Notes: generated by a model not told the origin, from the sequence alone. A DNA stretch of 64,000 nucleotides from Adiantum capillus-veneris (GCA_014529385.2 CM043949.1:113231977-113295976); one strand, 5' to 3'; shown: positions 13,757 to 24,830, numbered from the stretch's first letter. Translations and numbers: made by a program.

Positions 13757-13793
13757 ATCACATAAAGTCCATGTGTCATTTTCTATGAGTGCA

Positions 13794-14839
13794 TCATATT
13801 CTGATTATGGGATCCATCCAATTTTCTGAATTCTGTGCTTCATCAAAAGACAGAGGCTCCTCAACATCATGTAAGCTAGACATAGCCAAAGCATAACAAT
13901 CTGATGCATAAGATGCATGGCGAGAGCATGAGCGAGTACGTCTAGACAAAGGTGCATCCAATTTACTGTCACGCAAAGTGTGCACCAGCCATTTTGGCAT
14001 ACCTCTAGCCTGCTCATTTTCAGCCCTTTCCTCATCAAGTACATCATGTACAGCTGCATCAGTAATAGGCTATTCTAAAACATTTTCAAAAACCCCCATA
14101 GACTGTACATTTTCCTCATTGGAACTTACATTCGTATTTCCACCACTGAAAAGAAGCAACAAAGTGTCATAAATGTCCTGTGAGCTTACGTTACTGTCTC
14201 TAGTACATGACAGCAAGGGCTGAACAGAATCTTCCACAAACACTACATCCCGAGAAACCAGAATACGTTTTGTTTGCGAATGATACAACCTGTAACCTTT
14301 GCTTTCAGCACTATAACCAACAAAAATACATTTGACAGCCTTATCATCCAATTTTGTGCGTTGCACTTGTGGCACCAAAGCATATGCCAAACAGCCAAAA
14401 ACACGCATGTGCTCAATAGAAGGCTTTCTATCATGCCATGCTTCATATGGAGTAATAGACTGCAAAGCTTTCGTAGGACACCTGTTAAGTACATAAGTGG
14501 CACACATGATGGCCTCAAGCCAAAAAGAATGCGGCAAAGCTTGACTTTCGACCATACATCGTGCCATTTCCATCAGTGACCTGTTTTTCCTCTCAGCAAC
14601 ACCATTTTGCTGAGGTGTATAAGGCACTGTACATTGGTGTTTTATCACACGACTAGCCAGAAATGCATTAAATTCATGAGACATATACTACCCCCTCGAT
14701 CGAAACGGAGGGTGCCCATAATACATTTCGAGACATTTTCAGCGATAGCCAAAAATTGTTTGAAGCACATAAAAACTTCGGACTTTGCTTTAAGCGGAAA
14801 TACCCATGCATGCCTGGAGTAATCATCAATGAAAGTCAC
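13794..14839 (-). pseudogene. C1 integrase
   Basis: Copia integrase in two or three frames: FIDDYSRHAWVFPLKAKSE at the start, then CTVPYTPQQNGVAERKNRS containing the catalytic Glu, then the copia C-terminal GKGF-like region VFGCLAYALVPQ and KCIFVGYSAESKGYRLY. A stop in the DRGG region and frame changes near 14680 and 14070 inactivate it. The part from 13794 to 14059 is the acidic linker toward reverse transcriptase. Confidence 0.88.
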
Positions 14840-14854
14840 AAAGTACAGGTAATT

Positions 14855-15135
14855 TCACAAGGATTGAGTTTGCATGGGCCCACAAACATCACTATGCACA
14901 AGCTGCAACCCGCATGTGGCCCGAACTGAACCATCCTTTGGAAATTTAGAACGCTGCATCTTACCCAAAATACAGCCTTCACAAACATGTTTGACAGATG
15001 CTTCAAGAGGCAGCAAAGAAGCAACCATATCAGATTTCTGCAAACACAGCAAACTGGCAAAATTCAAATGACCAAAACGTGCATGCCAATGTTTTGCATC
15101 TGAAATAGCCCTTGAATCTGCAACAGCATTTGCAA
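14855..15135 (-). pseudogene. C1 integrase N-terminal zinc region
   Basis: KHWHARFGHLNFASLLCLQ followed by CEGCILGKMQRSKFPKDG gives the His/His and Cys/Cys pairs of the GAG-pre-integrase domain, ending in LVHSDVCGPM with the first catalytic Asp of integrase. A stop separates it from gag-protease. Confidence 0.85.
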
Positions 15136-15139
15136 AATT

Positions 15140-16078
15140 TTATCCACACTTGTCATACAAAGTGAGCTTATACAACCCATGGCACAAAAGCCCAGATGCA
15201 ACAATTTCATCACCAAAACTAAGATCATGAATTGTATATCTATCATTGACAAATTTGACTACAAGTCCAAGTCTAGCAAGTGCGGATACAAACAAGAGAT
15301 TCTTCTTGATCCCAGGTACATAAAGTGCATCAACAAGTGTGAAGGAACTGCCATTAGCAGCACTGAGCACAATCTTTCCAACTCCCTTAACTGGATAAGA
15401 GGCGTTGTTGGCACAAGTGACTGAATTCCCATGAGGGACAGACTCGAGAGAGGTAAACAATTCACGATGTGAGGTAATGTGCTTTGTAGCACCACTGTCG
15501 AAATACCACACATGTGAATCTGCAGCAACTGACAAGCATGCATCATGGACAGCAGGATTGTAAGTGCACTCTGTGCTAAAAGCCCATTCTGCATCAACAT
15601 CAGCAACACCGTCTCCTTTCACAGAAGACTCAACAATTTTTGCATTTGTAGTGGAACCAGCATTTGCAGTGGAACCACCCTCGTTCTTCTTAGCCTCTTT
15701 GGCCTTCAACTTAGGACACGACTTGATCAAGTGATCATTTTCTTTACAATAATGGTAACGCATCTTCTTTTTTCCCTTATCACTAGAATTTCCAGACGAA
15801 TTGTTGCCAGCAGAAGCATTAGGAACAAAATTTTTGCCACTCGCAGCAGAACCATAAGAAGTGGTTGCATTGTTGTTACCACCCTTTCTTTGAGAAGCAA
15901 TAAAAGCGTGTTGAACTGCACGTTGTCTAGTCCTGTTTTTTCTGGAAAGTGACTCTTGGAACAGCAATGTGCATAATGCATCAAACTTGACAACTTCTGG
16001 ATTTCCTTGGGTCATAAGTCTCCAAGTACTAGCAAAAGTCTGGTAAGAATCTGGTAAGGCATCAAGAACAGTCTGCAC
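15140..16078 (-). pseudogene. C1 gag (C-terminal half) and protease
   Basis: About 312 open codons with no true start, because the N-terminal half was lost at the G4 junction. The copia gag segment VLDALPDSYQTFASTWRLM is followed by a basic Asn/Ser-rich linker and a zinc knuckle that has lost its first Cys (YHYCKENDHLIKSC). The aspartic protease active site is WYFDSGATKHIT. It ends in a stop just before the pre-integrase region. Confidence 0.88.
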
Positions 16079-16088
16079 AAGGGAACTG

Positions 16089-16445
16089 TGAGACCGCGGG
16101 GGATTGGACCATGCAACTCTCCACCCAACCGTGCTATTTATAGACTCCTAGCCTCTAAAGATAGCACCCCTTGACCGCATGTCCGTCTTGGCCCTTGGCC
16201 CTGCCCTTGGCCTGACATTACTCCCCCCTTGGAGAAGCGTTGTATTACCATTTCATGTTGGTTACCTAGAGGGCATCTCACTTTTGCTACCCTAAGTCAT
16301 GTATGTCTACGTCCTAGACACACTTATGCTAGGTGGTCCCCTCTCTACTTATAGGATTACTCCTACCTTGAGATGATGCTTGGGGATGTTCGGGCTATGT
16401 GTGGTGTAGAGGCCACCCCATATGGCATTTCCTTTCCGGCTATCA
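16089..16445 (+). repeat. G4 5' LTR (inferred)
   Basis: The stretch begins TGTGAGACCGCGGGG and ends GGCTATCA, the TG...CA form, six bases before the primer-binding site. A TATA-like motif (CTATTTATAG) is near 16133. There is no second copy in the window, so the ends are inferred from terminal dinucleotides, the C1 breakpoint and the primer site. Confidence 0.6.
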
Positions 16446-16451
16446 TTTTCT

Positions 16452-16469
16452 TGGTGCCCCCACCGGGGA
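16452..16469 (+). promoter_or_regulatory. G4 tRNA primer-binding site (candidate)
   Basis: TGGTGCCCCCACCGGGGA starts with the TGG that pairs with tRNA CCA. G1 has nearly the same site (TGGTGCCCCCACTGAGGA). I could not name the tRNA. Confidence 0.6.
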
Positions 16470-16760
16470 TCCTTTCATGAAACCCTCCAATTTAGAAGAC
16501 TGAAACCCCTAAAATTTTGTGGATGGATGAATGGTTAGGGTTTGCTAACTGGACAATAGAAGAAGAAGAGCTCCAAGCATAACTAGACGAACTCTGCATC
16601 TCCATCAAAGCTCAAGTGCCAAGCATAACGGTAATCGATTTTCAGGGGGAGAGTCAACCAACATGCCAAAGTCAATGGATATACATAGGCCGGGTGCGAA
16701 GAAGAAGAAGGAGAAAGTTGAGACCATGTCCACAACCTACAACCAACCCGCAACAACAAG

Positions 16761-16985
16761 ATGGAGGGAGCTCTGCACAATAGAGAATCAACACTATTCT
16801 ACTTCAAGAATCGGGTAACTCAAGTCACCGAGCTAGTTATCACAATCAGTTTCCAAGTTGCACCTGATGCTGCAGCACAGATAATGAAAGCACATGCTCA
16901 CGCTCTCACTGGAGAGACTAGGGATCTATTGAGCTTGTTTCATGAAACAACACCACCCTCTCCCACAAGCTTGGACAGTGACTAA
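16761..16985 (+). CDS. G4 leader small ORF 1, unknown
   Basis: A 74-codon ATG frame lies between the primer site and gag, 17 bases ahead of the next small ORF. It reads VTELVITISFQVAPDAAAQI in its middle and ends in a Ser/Thr/Pro tail. It does not clearly match the leader ORF family seen at 17003 and in G1 and G2, but it occupies the position of the first ORF of those pairs. Function unknown; it could be a diverged member or a chance frame. Confidence 0.4.
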   Translation: MEGALHNRESTLFYFKNRVTQVTELVITISFQVAPDAAAQIMKAHAHALTGETRDLLSLFHETTPPSPTSLDSD

Positions 16986-17002
16986 GCACATCTAAGCTTC
17001 AC

Positions 17003-17221
17003 ATGAATCAATACAACTTACCTCAAGGCATATCACACATTCCGATACGAGTACGCTCAATCAAGGTAATACTGGACTGGAAGGCTCACTACCAGCACGT
17101 CATCAACACCACGTTGGGTGGGGAGCGCTTCTTTGAGGTTCTGGCATCAGATCAGCCATTTGTCTTACCTTTGGTACAAGGCAATGTACCGTTTGAGATT
17201 TTAATCTATGTTCTAGTGTAA
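17003..17221 (+). CDS. G4 leader small ORF 2 (member of the A/B leader family)
   Basis: A 72-codon ATG frame, 90 bp ahead of gag. It shares with the G1 and G2 leader ORFs a central K.H(F/Y)Q motif (here KAHYQHV), a GxxR..EVLAS block (GGERFFEVLAS), P.VLPL (QPFVLPLVQ), and a hydrophobic C-terminal end (FEILIYVLV then stop). Length and stop position match the family. Nucleotide sequence is far diverged from the other copies, so conservation is at the protein level. Function unknown. Confidence 0.6.
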   Translation: MNQYNLPQGISHIPIRVRSIKVILDWKAHYQHVINTTLGGERFFEVLASDQPFVLPLVQGNVPFEILIYVLV

Positions 17222-17310
17222 AAAGGGTATACACGCCTCCTTGTAAAGAAAAAAAATCTTTTGATTACAAGCTAAGCAGTATGTCTTTCTAGCTCTCTCT
17301 CTCAGTAATC

Positions 17311-18470
17311 ATGGCAAGTGTAGCATTTCCAAAATTTAAAGGAAAGAAGGGGGAGGATTTGGTAACAGATTTTCTAGATGACTTTGAAGTAGCATGTGTA
17401 GTAAGAAACAAAGATACAGATGAATCCCGAGTTAGAATCTTTAAGCATCTCATGAAACTAGAAGCTAGGTCGTGGTACAATGCACTTCCTCAAGAACTAA
17501 GGATGATTGGGAGCCCTTAAAAACTGCTTTTAAGAGGCGTTTTTGGGGGAGGTATGCAGAGAGGCTGTGGGACAAGCTGAGAGACTTGGAGCAGGAGGGT
17601 CTTTTAGAATATACCACCTATGAGTCCAAGTTTTTGGATTTGTGAGAATGATGGGTTGAGTCACTGGCAAGAAGGGAAGCTGCACCCAATTTCCTCAAAA
17701 AGTACCGGTTCACGCATGGCTTATGGCCGTTTCTCAAGGAGAAGGTGAAGGATAGATTCCCGACTACGTACAAGTTAGCCATCGATATTGCTCACCTTAA
17801 GGACAAGAAGCTGCGGATAAAAGCCAAAGAAACAGAGTCAATAGAAGCAGAAACATTGTGTCTACCAACAACCATGACAACCACCATCGGCTCTTGGGGT
17901 AAGAAATGACCAAGAAGATATGTTGGCCCACATTACTGACCAACTGAAGAATTTGTATGTCCACTTGATACAGCAAGGAAGGAATCAAGAAAGAGATCAA
18001 GACCCAGGAAGAGCACGACGACAAAACAGGGAGTATCACTGCTACAACTACGGAGAAGATGGTCACGGTATGTACTAATGTCCCAAACCGCAAAAAAACT
18101 ATAATAGAGGAGGTAGGAGGAACCAACTGTCACCCTCTAGATAGAGAACACCCCCACCCCGAGCACCGGCCCCACCAACACAAATTCTACGGCCACCCCA
18201 GGCACCACCACAAGCACCCATTCCACCTCTTTCACCGGCACCACCACCTGATCGCCATGTAAACATCATCAGGTTAGAAGATAAAGGAAAGGTCGTAGTA
18301 GTGGATCCACCCAGAGTGAAGGAGAGGGATAAGGGTAAGGAGAAGATAAACTTTGTAGAACCATTTGAATCCATGACTATAAAAAGAGCTAGGAGGGAGA
18401 AAGCTACACAATCTGATGATAAGAGAATCATGAAAGGAGAGACTAGCAAGAGGCCATCAAGGCCACGATA
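17311..18470 (+). pseudogene. G4 gag relic
   Basis: Gag starts ATG at 17311 with VAFPKFKGKKGEDLVTDFLD and the capsid-type DESRVRIFKHLMKLEARSW. A frameshift near 17510 and a stop near 17642 break it; the continuing frame shows RRFWGRYAERLWDKLRDLEQ and HGLWPFLKEKVKDRF. The zinc knuckle near 18040-18075 is damaged (YNYGEDGHGMY, with a Tyr in place of a Cys and a stop before the last Cys). A Pro/His-rich stretch follows. Confidence 0.8.
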
Positions 18471-18528
18471 GAAAATAGGAATCATCGACTTCCAGTTAGG
18501 GGAAAGTTCTAGGCCCTATGATCTAACA

Positions 18529-19015
18529 TTGGATGTGGCAGAGCAAGGACCAAAGATTACATGGCCACAGCTACTACATCTTGCACCAAAGGTAAGGCGG
18601 CAATGGTCCAAAATGATAAGTACAAGGTGCTCCAAAGCAAAGGTAGCCGGAGCAATTTCGGGTTGCAACATGGATGACATCCTTCCAATTGTAGACGTCA
18701 ACATAAAGGGTAAGAGAGTTGGAAACATCTACACTGATGAAGGTGCACAAATTTGTGTGATGAGTGAAGCTATGATGTTTTGGCTAGGGCGAGGTTGACA
18801 GGCCTTCTCCATCGAAGGCAAAGATGGCAAACAACGCAAAAGTAAAATGTGCAGGTGTGGTAAGTGCTATGAAAAAACCTTTCAATATTGAGGTAGAAGT
18901 AGATTATTTTGTAATGCCTACTAAGGGGGAGGGCTATCCATTAATCTTGGGAAGACCATGGTTGAGAGTCATCGAATCAGCCTCAAACTCAAAGGGGGGT
19001 CTCTACACTAGGTAA
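18529..19015 (+). pseudogene. G4 retroviral-type protease relic
   Basis: The region from ITWPQLLHLAPKVRRQWSK parallels the pre-protease segment of G1 (ISWPQFLALCPQVRRDL). The active site reads TDEGAQICVM where G1 has VDGGAQICIM, and the second protease motif is LILGRPWL near 18945. A stop near 18797 breaks the frame. Homology to gypsy elements ends shortly afterwards. Confidence 0.8.
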
Positions 19016-19205
19016 GGACAATACCCTATGAATCTACAATACAATCTCAACCTGTAACCACTCCGTGTGGTAAACGCGTATGAAGACAGGCCGAAAAATA
19101 TAGGTGACCGAATCTCGACTCCGATGGTACTAATGTGTAGCTCTACTCGATGCGGTTCTATAGATATATGGCATGCTCAATTCCGACACACAGGTAGGAA
19201 GAAAA

Positions 19206-19289
19206 TGTTAGGAAATAAGACGTAGCTAAATAGATAATTGAGTAGATTACTTAATGGAGAGAGACAAATTTACATACACAAAATTATAG

Positions 19290-19332
<43 letters not shown>

Positions 19333-20134
19333 CACAATATACGTGGTTCACCCAATGTGGGCTACGTCCACGGGAAAGCAACCACTCAATGCCTTTAGTA
19401 CTTTAAAACAAGAAGTAGTTTACAAAGGGATTATACCCTTAATGGAGCTCCGCCTTGCTTCACTCTCACCACCTCACACTCCCCTTGTTGCATCAACTTC
19501 ACACTATGAAATGTGTGTAGAAATGGCCTCCTTTTATAGGCCAAAAGGGCTGCCCTCTCTCATGAGAGGCAGCCATGTGTAGCCGCCCTTGTGTAGATAA
19601 GTCCAAATCGGACCCTCCAATCCGCCCATGTGTGGCCGCCCTTGAGAAGACAAGTCCGCTTTTGAATTCGGCCACCGGCCACCGGCCATTGACTTCCGAC
19701 CAACGGCCATTGACTTCCGACCACCGGCCATTGACTACCGGCCATCGGCCAACCGACGGTTGTTTTCCGACCACTTTTCGGTCGCCGTTCGGCCATAATA
19801 TTCCGGCAAAAAGGAATATTCTGGAGAGGAAAAAAAGTCCTAATTTCTGGCTGTGAAAATTTTGGTTTCCGGAGAGTGATTTTCCTTCACGCACGATGGC
19901 TTCTCCTCATAATGGGGGCCTTACAAATGTGCACTTTTACCACAAAAAAATTACAAGGGTAAATCAAGGCTCCATACTTAACAGAAAACTCACATAGAAA
20001 CTCGTGGGAGCTCACCTCGCTTAGAAGCTGAATGCACGCACGCTTGGTATCGGTGCGTAGCTTTCGCCGTTGCTAACACAATGGCGGTGTCGCTTCTTCA
20101 ATGGTGGATCCGTAGCTCACGTAGCAAGAGGATA

Positions 20135-20215
<81 letters not shown>

Positions 20216-20512
20216 ACACAGTCACGGCACTCAAAAACTCACCTCGATTAATTATTCAAAATTGTTTCCTTAGGTTTACAAAAATTGGCTCTTATACCTC
20301 ATCCTCGGAGGTGTGAAAACATTTGTAATCTAATTACATAAGCAGGTGAAACTACTTGGGGAATACAAGCTGGAAACTCAATCGAGTCCCGCTAATTACA
20401 ATGAATCGGCTCCATGAAAAAAATGAAATGTCGGAAAGACATTCAACACAATAAGTGTTTACAAAAACATGAGTGTGAGCAAAAATGTATAGGTGTGGTA
20501 CTCCGCTCAACA
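19206..20512 (-). repeat. 3' LTR of a minus-strand retroelement (possibly G3)
   Basis: On the minus strand it begins TGTTGAGCGGAGTACC directly after a polypurine tract and can be closed at TTATTTCCTAACA (19206), giving matching ends TGTT...AACA and a length of 1,307 bp. It contains a (CT)n tract (20137-20213), a (GA)n tract (19293-19328) and a 21-bp minisatellite. No second LTR copy was found, so the ends rest on the polypurine tract and terminal symmetry. Confidence 0.6.
19681..19743. repeat. 21-bp minisatellite, three units
   Basis: Units of 21 bp start at 19681, 19702 and 19723, with core CGGCCATTGACTTCCGACC and one or two changes per unit. Related CCGGCC/TCGGCC pieces extend to about 19800. 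A looser pair, CCATGTGTAGCCGCCCTTG and CCATGTGTGGCCGCCCTTG, is at about 19572 and 19627. Confidence 0.9.
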
Positions 20513-20527
20513 CTCCCCCCTCCGCGT
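20513..20527 (-). promoter_or_regulatory. Polypurine tract
   Basis: On the minus strand GCGGAGGGGGGAGTG ends directly at the TGTTG start of the LTR. In LTR retrotransposons this tract primes plus-strand DNA synthesis. Confidence 0.65.
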
Positions 20528-20563
20528 TCATGTCGTCCCTGACATGACATCCTTGCTTTGTCT

Positions 20564-21376
20564 TTAGTGGAGTCCCGTCGATTTCAGCATCTGAAGATGT
20601 GACTCGTATCTCAGGTTTCCAATGGTCAGTGTAGGGCTGAATATCTTACTTTCATGAGTAAAGAAACCAGTGTAAAATGCCTCCTCAAAGTCCTGCATGT
20701 GGAAGCTCGACATAAACATGATTCTCTGATAAAAGAGATGTAATACTTTTGGAGATGGCTGCAAGGCTATATCATACATCATATCTGTCACTATGTCGGC
20801 CATTGACAACAATGTTGAGCTGGTAGCTTTATCTGGCGCGAACACTTCAATGCAAGCCAATAATGTTCTGCAAATCTTTTTGAGTATTTGACATGAAAGG
20901 TCAGGAGAGCCAGTAAAGAGCTTAATGGTGCATGTTAGGGTTTTCACCATGTAGGCCTTACTTATTCTCTCTCCCACCTTCGGTCCTGGCATCCTGGGGT
21001 AATTAAGCGAATTTGGCTTCTTTGTTGTGATTCTGCCATGCTCTTGCCAACTCCTGACTCGTGGCACTGGACATAATATTGCATCTTCTCTAACTTCCTT
21101 GGGTGCCTCCACCAAATAGATTAGGTAGGTTGGGCACTTTGTTAACCACCCTTTCCTCCATCTCGGCTGGGAGTCTACTATCTTCTTTGATTCCTTCTCT
21201 TTTGTGATGTCGCCTTCATATAGCGTGACAAATTGCTCCTCTTCTATCATTTTCTTTGTTTTCAGCACTTCAAAATTTAGTAGAGGAAGGGGAAATGTAG
21301 GTTGCATCCACTGTTCTTGCAGCACCTTAGTCTCCAACCCTGAAGTCCAATGGAGAACATGAGTCTTCTTTCTCAC
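20564..21376 (-). pseudogene. Accessory ORF, C-terminal domain (unknown)
   Basis: A 270-codon open stretch whose start overlaps the end of the preceding stretch as ATGA, so the two are probably pieces of one protein. It contains TLYEGDITKEKESKKIVD, RWRKGWLTKCPTYLIYLVE and a hydrophobic mixed region (LSMADIVTDMMYDIALQPS). I recognise no enzyme motif. It ends about 40 bp before the polypurine tract, so it is the last coding part of the element. Strong composition bias suggests real coding history. Function unknown. Confidence 0.55.
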
Positions 21377-22306
21377 TCCATGGCCGCCTTTGCACTCTCC
21401 TCTGTTGCCTGCTCTATCTGCTCGTGCAATCTGTTTTCCTCCTCCTTGGTAAGTCTTGAGGTTGTGGCCTCTTCTTGTGTTGGGGCTAGATCTTCAATAG
21501 TTGTGACTTCCCTAGTCTCTGGTAGCTCCATGGCTGCCCCACGGGTTTCTTGTTTCTGAACCTCTGTATCTTTTATCATGTCTTGATGATCTTGGAGCTG
21601 CTTTTGGAGGACCTCGTTCTCCGCTCTCAGTGCTTGGTTCTTTGATGTAAGTAATTCTTATGCAGCCAATGAACCCTCCGCAATGTGCAATCTCTGCACT
21701 TTCTCTAGCCGCAATTCTCTTTGCAAGCTCCGGATTTGATCTTCCAGAACGGGGACTATTGCTCCCTCTGGCTCTACTCGTGCTTTACTAGCTCTTGGTG
21801 TGGATCTAAGCCTTAGGATTGTTCTTTCCTGCAGTTCCATCCTTTCTCGTAGCTCAAAGAGCTCGTCCTTTGTAGCTTCCAATTCTTTCTTTGGCTTCTT
21901 GTGCATTGGCCACCTCTCTTGAAGCATCAGCAAGTTGGACGATTAGTCCATCTCTTTCATTTTTTGCTTCTTCTTTGATGTCCCTCATTGTCTTTGATCG
22001 GGCTTTGATCTGTTGCAATAGTTAATGCACTTTCTAGATATCTCTTTCATCCTCATCTTCAAGCTCAAGTGCTCTTTCTACTATAGTCTCCTTTAGCTTC
22101 AACTCATCCTTTGCTTTCTCAGGTACTACCCTCTGCTCTCTGTCTAATCTATTCTTGGTCCTCCTCTCCGTTTCTCTCCGTTCTTCTTGTGCCAAGGCAA
22201 TGCCATACACAACCTTGAGGGCCTCTTCTTGAGTATATCTTGTGTCTATTAAACCATCATATTGCTCTTTCTTCTCTTGAACTGGATCCGTTGTCTTCTC
22301 CTTTTC
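21373..22306 (-). pseudogene. Accessory ORF, coiled-coil domain
   Basis: In pieces the minus strand encodes long Glu/Lys/Arg-rich helical sequence: ERRTKNRLDREQRVVPEKAK, then DQIRSLQRELRLEKVQ, then SRLTKEEENRLHEQIEQATE. Heptad-like spacing of Leu and charged residues suggests a coiled coil. Stops at about 22304 and 22020-22040 and a frame change near 21660 break it. It joins the N-terminal region at a single TAG. Confidence 0.55.
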
Positions 22307-23657
22307 CTATATTTCGGGCTTTTCTAGCACATCCATCTCAACTTCGGTAGTCGCCTCCTCCACTATCTTTTCCTTTCCTTTAAGACTTGGCTCCTCTACC
22401 TTGCCCTTTCCCTTGTCACCTTTTTTTAATTCAGCTTTAAGGTGCTGAACTTCTGCTTCAGTGTATGGCTCTACTAGTTGCTGGCCCAAGATAGCTTCTG
22501 ATTCTTCATAAGCCTTGATATATTGATCGTATTGATCAATATTTGGTCTTGTTGAGCTGGCTCCGACTTTTGTTGGGTCTGGTATCCACTTTTCCTCAAA
22601 ATCTCCTTTTAAAGCTCGCTCAGCTCTAAACTGTTCAATCAGCCTCTCCATTCTGGCGACTTTCTGGCTCTTAGTTTGCTTTGGAGCGGGTTTCTTCTTG
22701 GTCTTCTTCTTGAGGGTCTCGTCTTCTTCTTCTTCTTGCTCGGAAACAATTTCTAGTTTCCGCCTTGCCCTTGTTGACACTCTCTTTGTGACCTCTGGCG
22801 AGTCTTCATCTTCATCTATCTCTTTTAGCCATTGGTTTTGCAAGGGAGCCTTTGGCCACTGGTCCCTTGCTCCGATAGCTTCATAAGCTATCTTAGTCAA
22901 CACTTTGGCTCCTCCAATGTACTTTGGCTTCTCGTTCTGCAAAGCAATTACTTGCTCATGAATGCTCATGAATGTGCTGAGCATAATTGACTTCCTTCGG
23001 GATGTTGCTCTTTATTGCCCAAGTGATTGCTATGGAAACAGCATGTGGTGGTGTGGTATACTTCTGTGGCCTTTTGCTGCATATGTGTAAAAACTGGTTG
23101 TAGGGCCGGCAAAGCTTTGCCGCTCTCGGATCTACCATGTCTTCATAGGTGGCATTTTGCTTCTTTGGCCCATACACTTCTATGGCTTCCCATCTTTCTC
23201 TGACTGAGCATCCTTTGTTGTGCAGCTTCAGAGCATCTACAATGAGTTGAGGAGTGATAACCACTTCAACCTTTTCCCAATCCAAGGCTGTGAGTGTAGC
23301 CTTTTCGTCTTTCTGTATGGTGGTTGCCAACTCATACACTCTTTGAGTGTCTACTCCTGATGGTCTAGAAGTAAAAACATTGTGGAGATCTGCCCTTTCC
23401 AAGTATCTTCTTATCTCCTCTATTCTGTTGTAGTCCACCAGTTCTTGGGGAATCATTGGGATATCCACTGTTTGTCCTCGTGGGTCTCTGAAAGTACCTT
23501 GGTATATCTTTATCCCCGGTTCTTCTAACACTGCTTCTTCTACCCAAGTCTTTGTGGGCTTGAGAGTCTCTAGGGGAATAGAAAATGTCTTGGCTTCTGC
23601 TAATACTTCCTTGAGTATCGGTCTCTTTCTCTTTGCTGACGACTTCCCCGAATCCAT
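22307..23657 (-). pseudogene. Accessory ORF, N-terminal domain (plant transposon-protein-like)
   Basis: It starts ATG at 23657 (MDSGKSSAKRKRPILKEVL). The first 230 residues form a mixed, probably globular domain (VYELATTIQKDEKATLTAL, VVITPQLIVDALKLHNKG, RAAKLCRPYNQFLHICSK) resembling the uncharacterised putative plant transposon protein domains found in retrotransposon accessory ORFs; this match is from memory and tentative. A 10-bp tandem duplication at 22954-22973 shifts the frame; the frame on the other side continues with QVIALQNEKPKYIGGAKVLT and a long acidic/basic tail (SEQEEEEDETLKKKTKKK). No catalytic motif is visible. Confidence 0.6.
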
Positions 23658-23825
23658 GGATCCTGTAACTCCAATTTCAGTAGTTAGCGTCTTTTTCAGT
23701 ACTGAAAGCCAAAATTAAGCTTTTAACTATCCAAATGACTTAAAAATTGAAACATAAGCTATTCAAGGCCTAAGGATGCACTGCATGTGGAAAAATGTGC
23801 AATTTGGGTGCAAAATCATGTTGGA

Positions 23826-24830
23826 GACATCATACGCATATGATGTCTTTTGTGTCAAAATGGCTTGATATTGGTTGTGCTTGTAGCTGATAGTGCATAC
23901 ATCCATTCTATATGTCTTGATTTGAATTTGCGTCCCATTTGGTCAAGTTATGGCCATTTTAGTCCTGGTCAAGCTCTTTGCAAGATATTGAGAGGGAATT
24001 GGATTTTGTGATCCAAATTGGATGAAACTTGGTGGTTTGCTCTCAAATGGCATGTAGATCACTTCTATGTGGTAATTGCAACTCTGAAATGCAAAAATCA
24101 AGTAGGGAGACATCATACGTGTATGATGTCTTTTTGGGTAAAATTGAACCATTTTGCATTGTAAGCTTGGATTTGGCTTTATATAGGCTTAGACAATGAT
24201 TTTATGAAATTTGGGTATAGTTTGGACCAAAATTGGCTCTGGAGACATCATATGCGTATGATGTCTTTTGTATCATTTTTGCATGAGATTGATTTTGTGG
24301 GCTCCTCATATGATAGTAAAGGACTGTGTGTACGCAAATCTTGACTTGAAGTTGAGTATGATGAATTTTGGCAAGATTAGGCTTTAAATAGAGGATTTTT
24401 TGCTAATTGGACTAATGAAGTGATCCCCTTGACCAAATGGTACCAAACTTCATATGTGGCATGTATTTGATATATATAATGGATATATGATGATAAATGA
24501 TCAATTTTGGCTTTGTATGTGCAAAGTGACATCATACGCGTATGATGTCTTTTTGGCCAAGATACTTTTTGGTTCCAGATAGCTTGTGCATGTGTTGAAC
24601 AACAATCCTACAAAGTTTCATTGAGTTTGGAGCTATTTTGGCAAATTTAGGGCCATAAATCGGTTTTATGCCCTACTTTGCGTCTTTTTAGTTCCCAATT
24701 GGTTTTTCAACTCCAAATCTGATGATACTTTGTACATTTTATGTTGTTAGCATATAGAAAGAGGCTATGCATTCATGTGTTCAAGCTGATGTGAAAATCA
24801 TGCTGTGAGACATCATACGCGTATGATGTC
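23826..24830. repeat. Array of five 22-bp palindromes
   Basis: The half-site GACATCATACG followed by its own reverse complement makes a perfect 22-bp palindrome at 24528-24549 and 24809-24830. Near-perfect copies with one or two changed central bases are at 23826-23847, 24109-24130 and 24244-24265. Start-to-start distances are 283, 135, 284 and 281. The sequence between them shares only loose similarity. The array lies upstream of the accessory ORF (minus strand). Confidence 0.95.

Larger units (their letters stand above)
12022..16088 (-). mobile_element. C1: 5'-truncated Ty1/copia element
   Basis: A copia element reads on the minus strand from gag (right) to its 3' LTR (left, 12022-12247). 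It closely matches C2 along its whole length. On the right the match stops at about 16089-16092, within gag, exactly where the LTR of G4 begins. The 5' LTR, primer site and N-terminal half of gag are missing. Domain order gag, protease, integrase, reverse transcriptase, RNase H defines Ty1/copia. Confidence 0.92.
16089..19011 (+). mobile_element. G4: 3'-truncated Ty3/gypsy (Tat-like) element
   Basis: It begins with an LTR (16089-16445), a primer site, two small leader ORFs, then decayed gag and protease similar in layout to G1 but clearly diverged. Homology stops after the protease ILGRPWL motif near 18965. Reverse transcriptase, integrase and the 3' LTR are missing. It abuts C1 on the left in a way that fits insertion into C1 gag, but the far side of C1 is not present to prove this. 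Confidence 0.75.

Noticed and set aside
23826..24830. CRISPR-like array
   Set aside because: Repeats are palindromic and regularly spaced, but the spacing is about 283 bp, the spacers are not unique short inserts, and the genome is eukaryotic.
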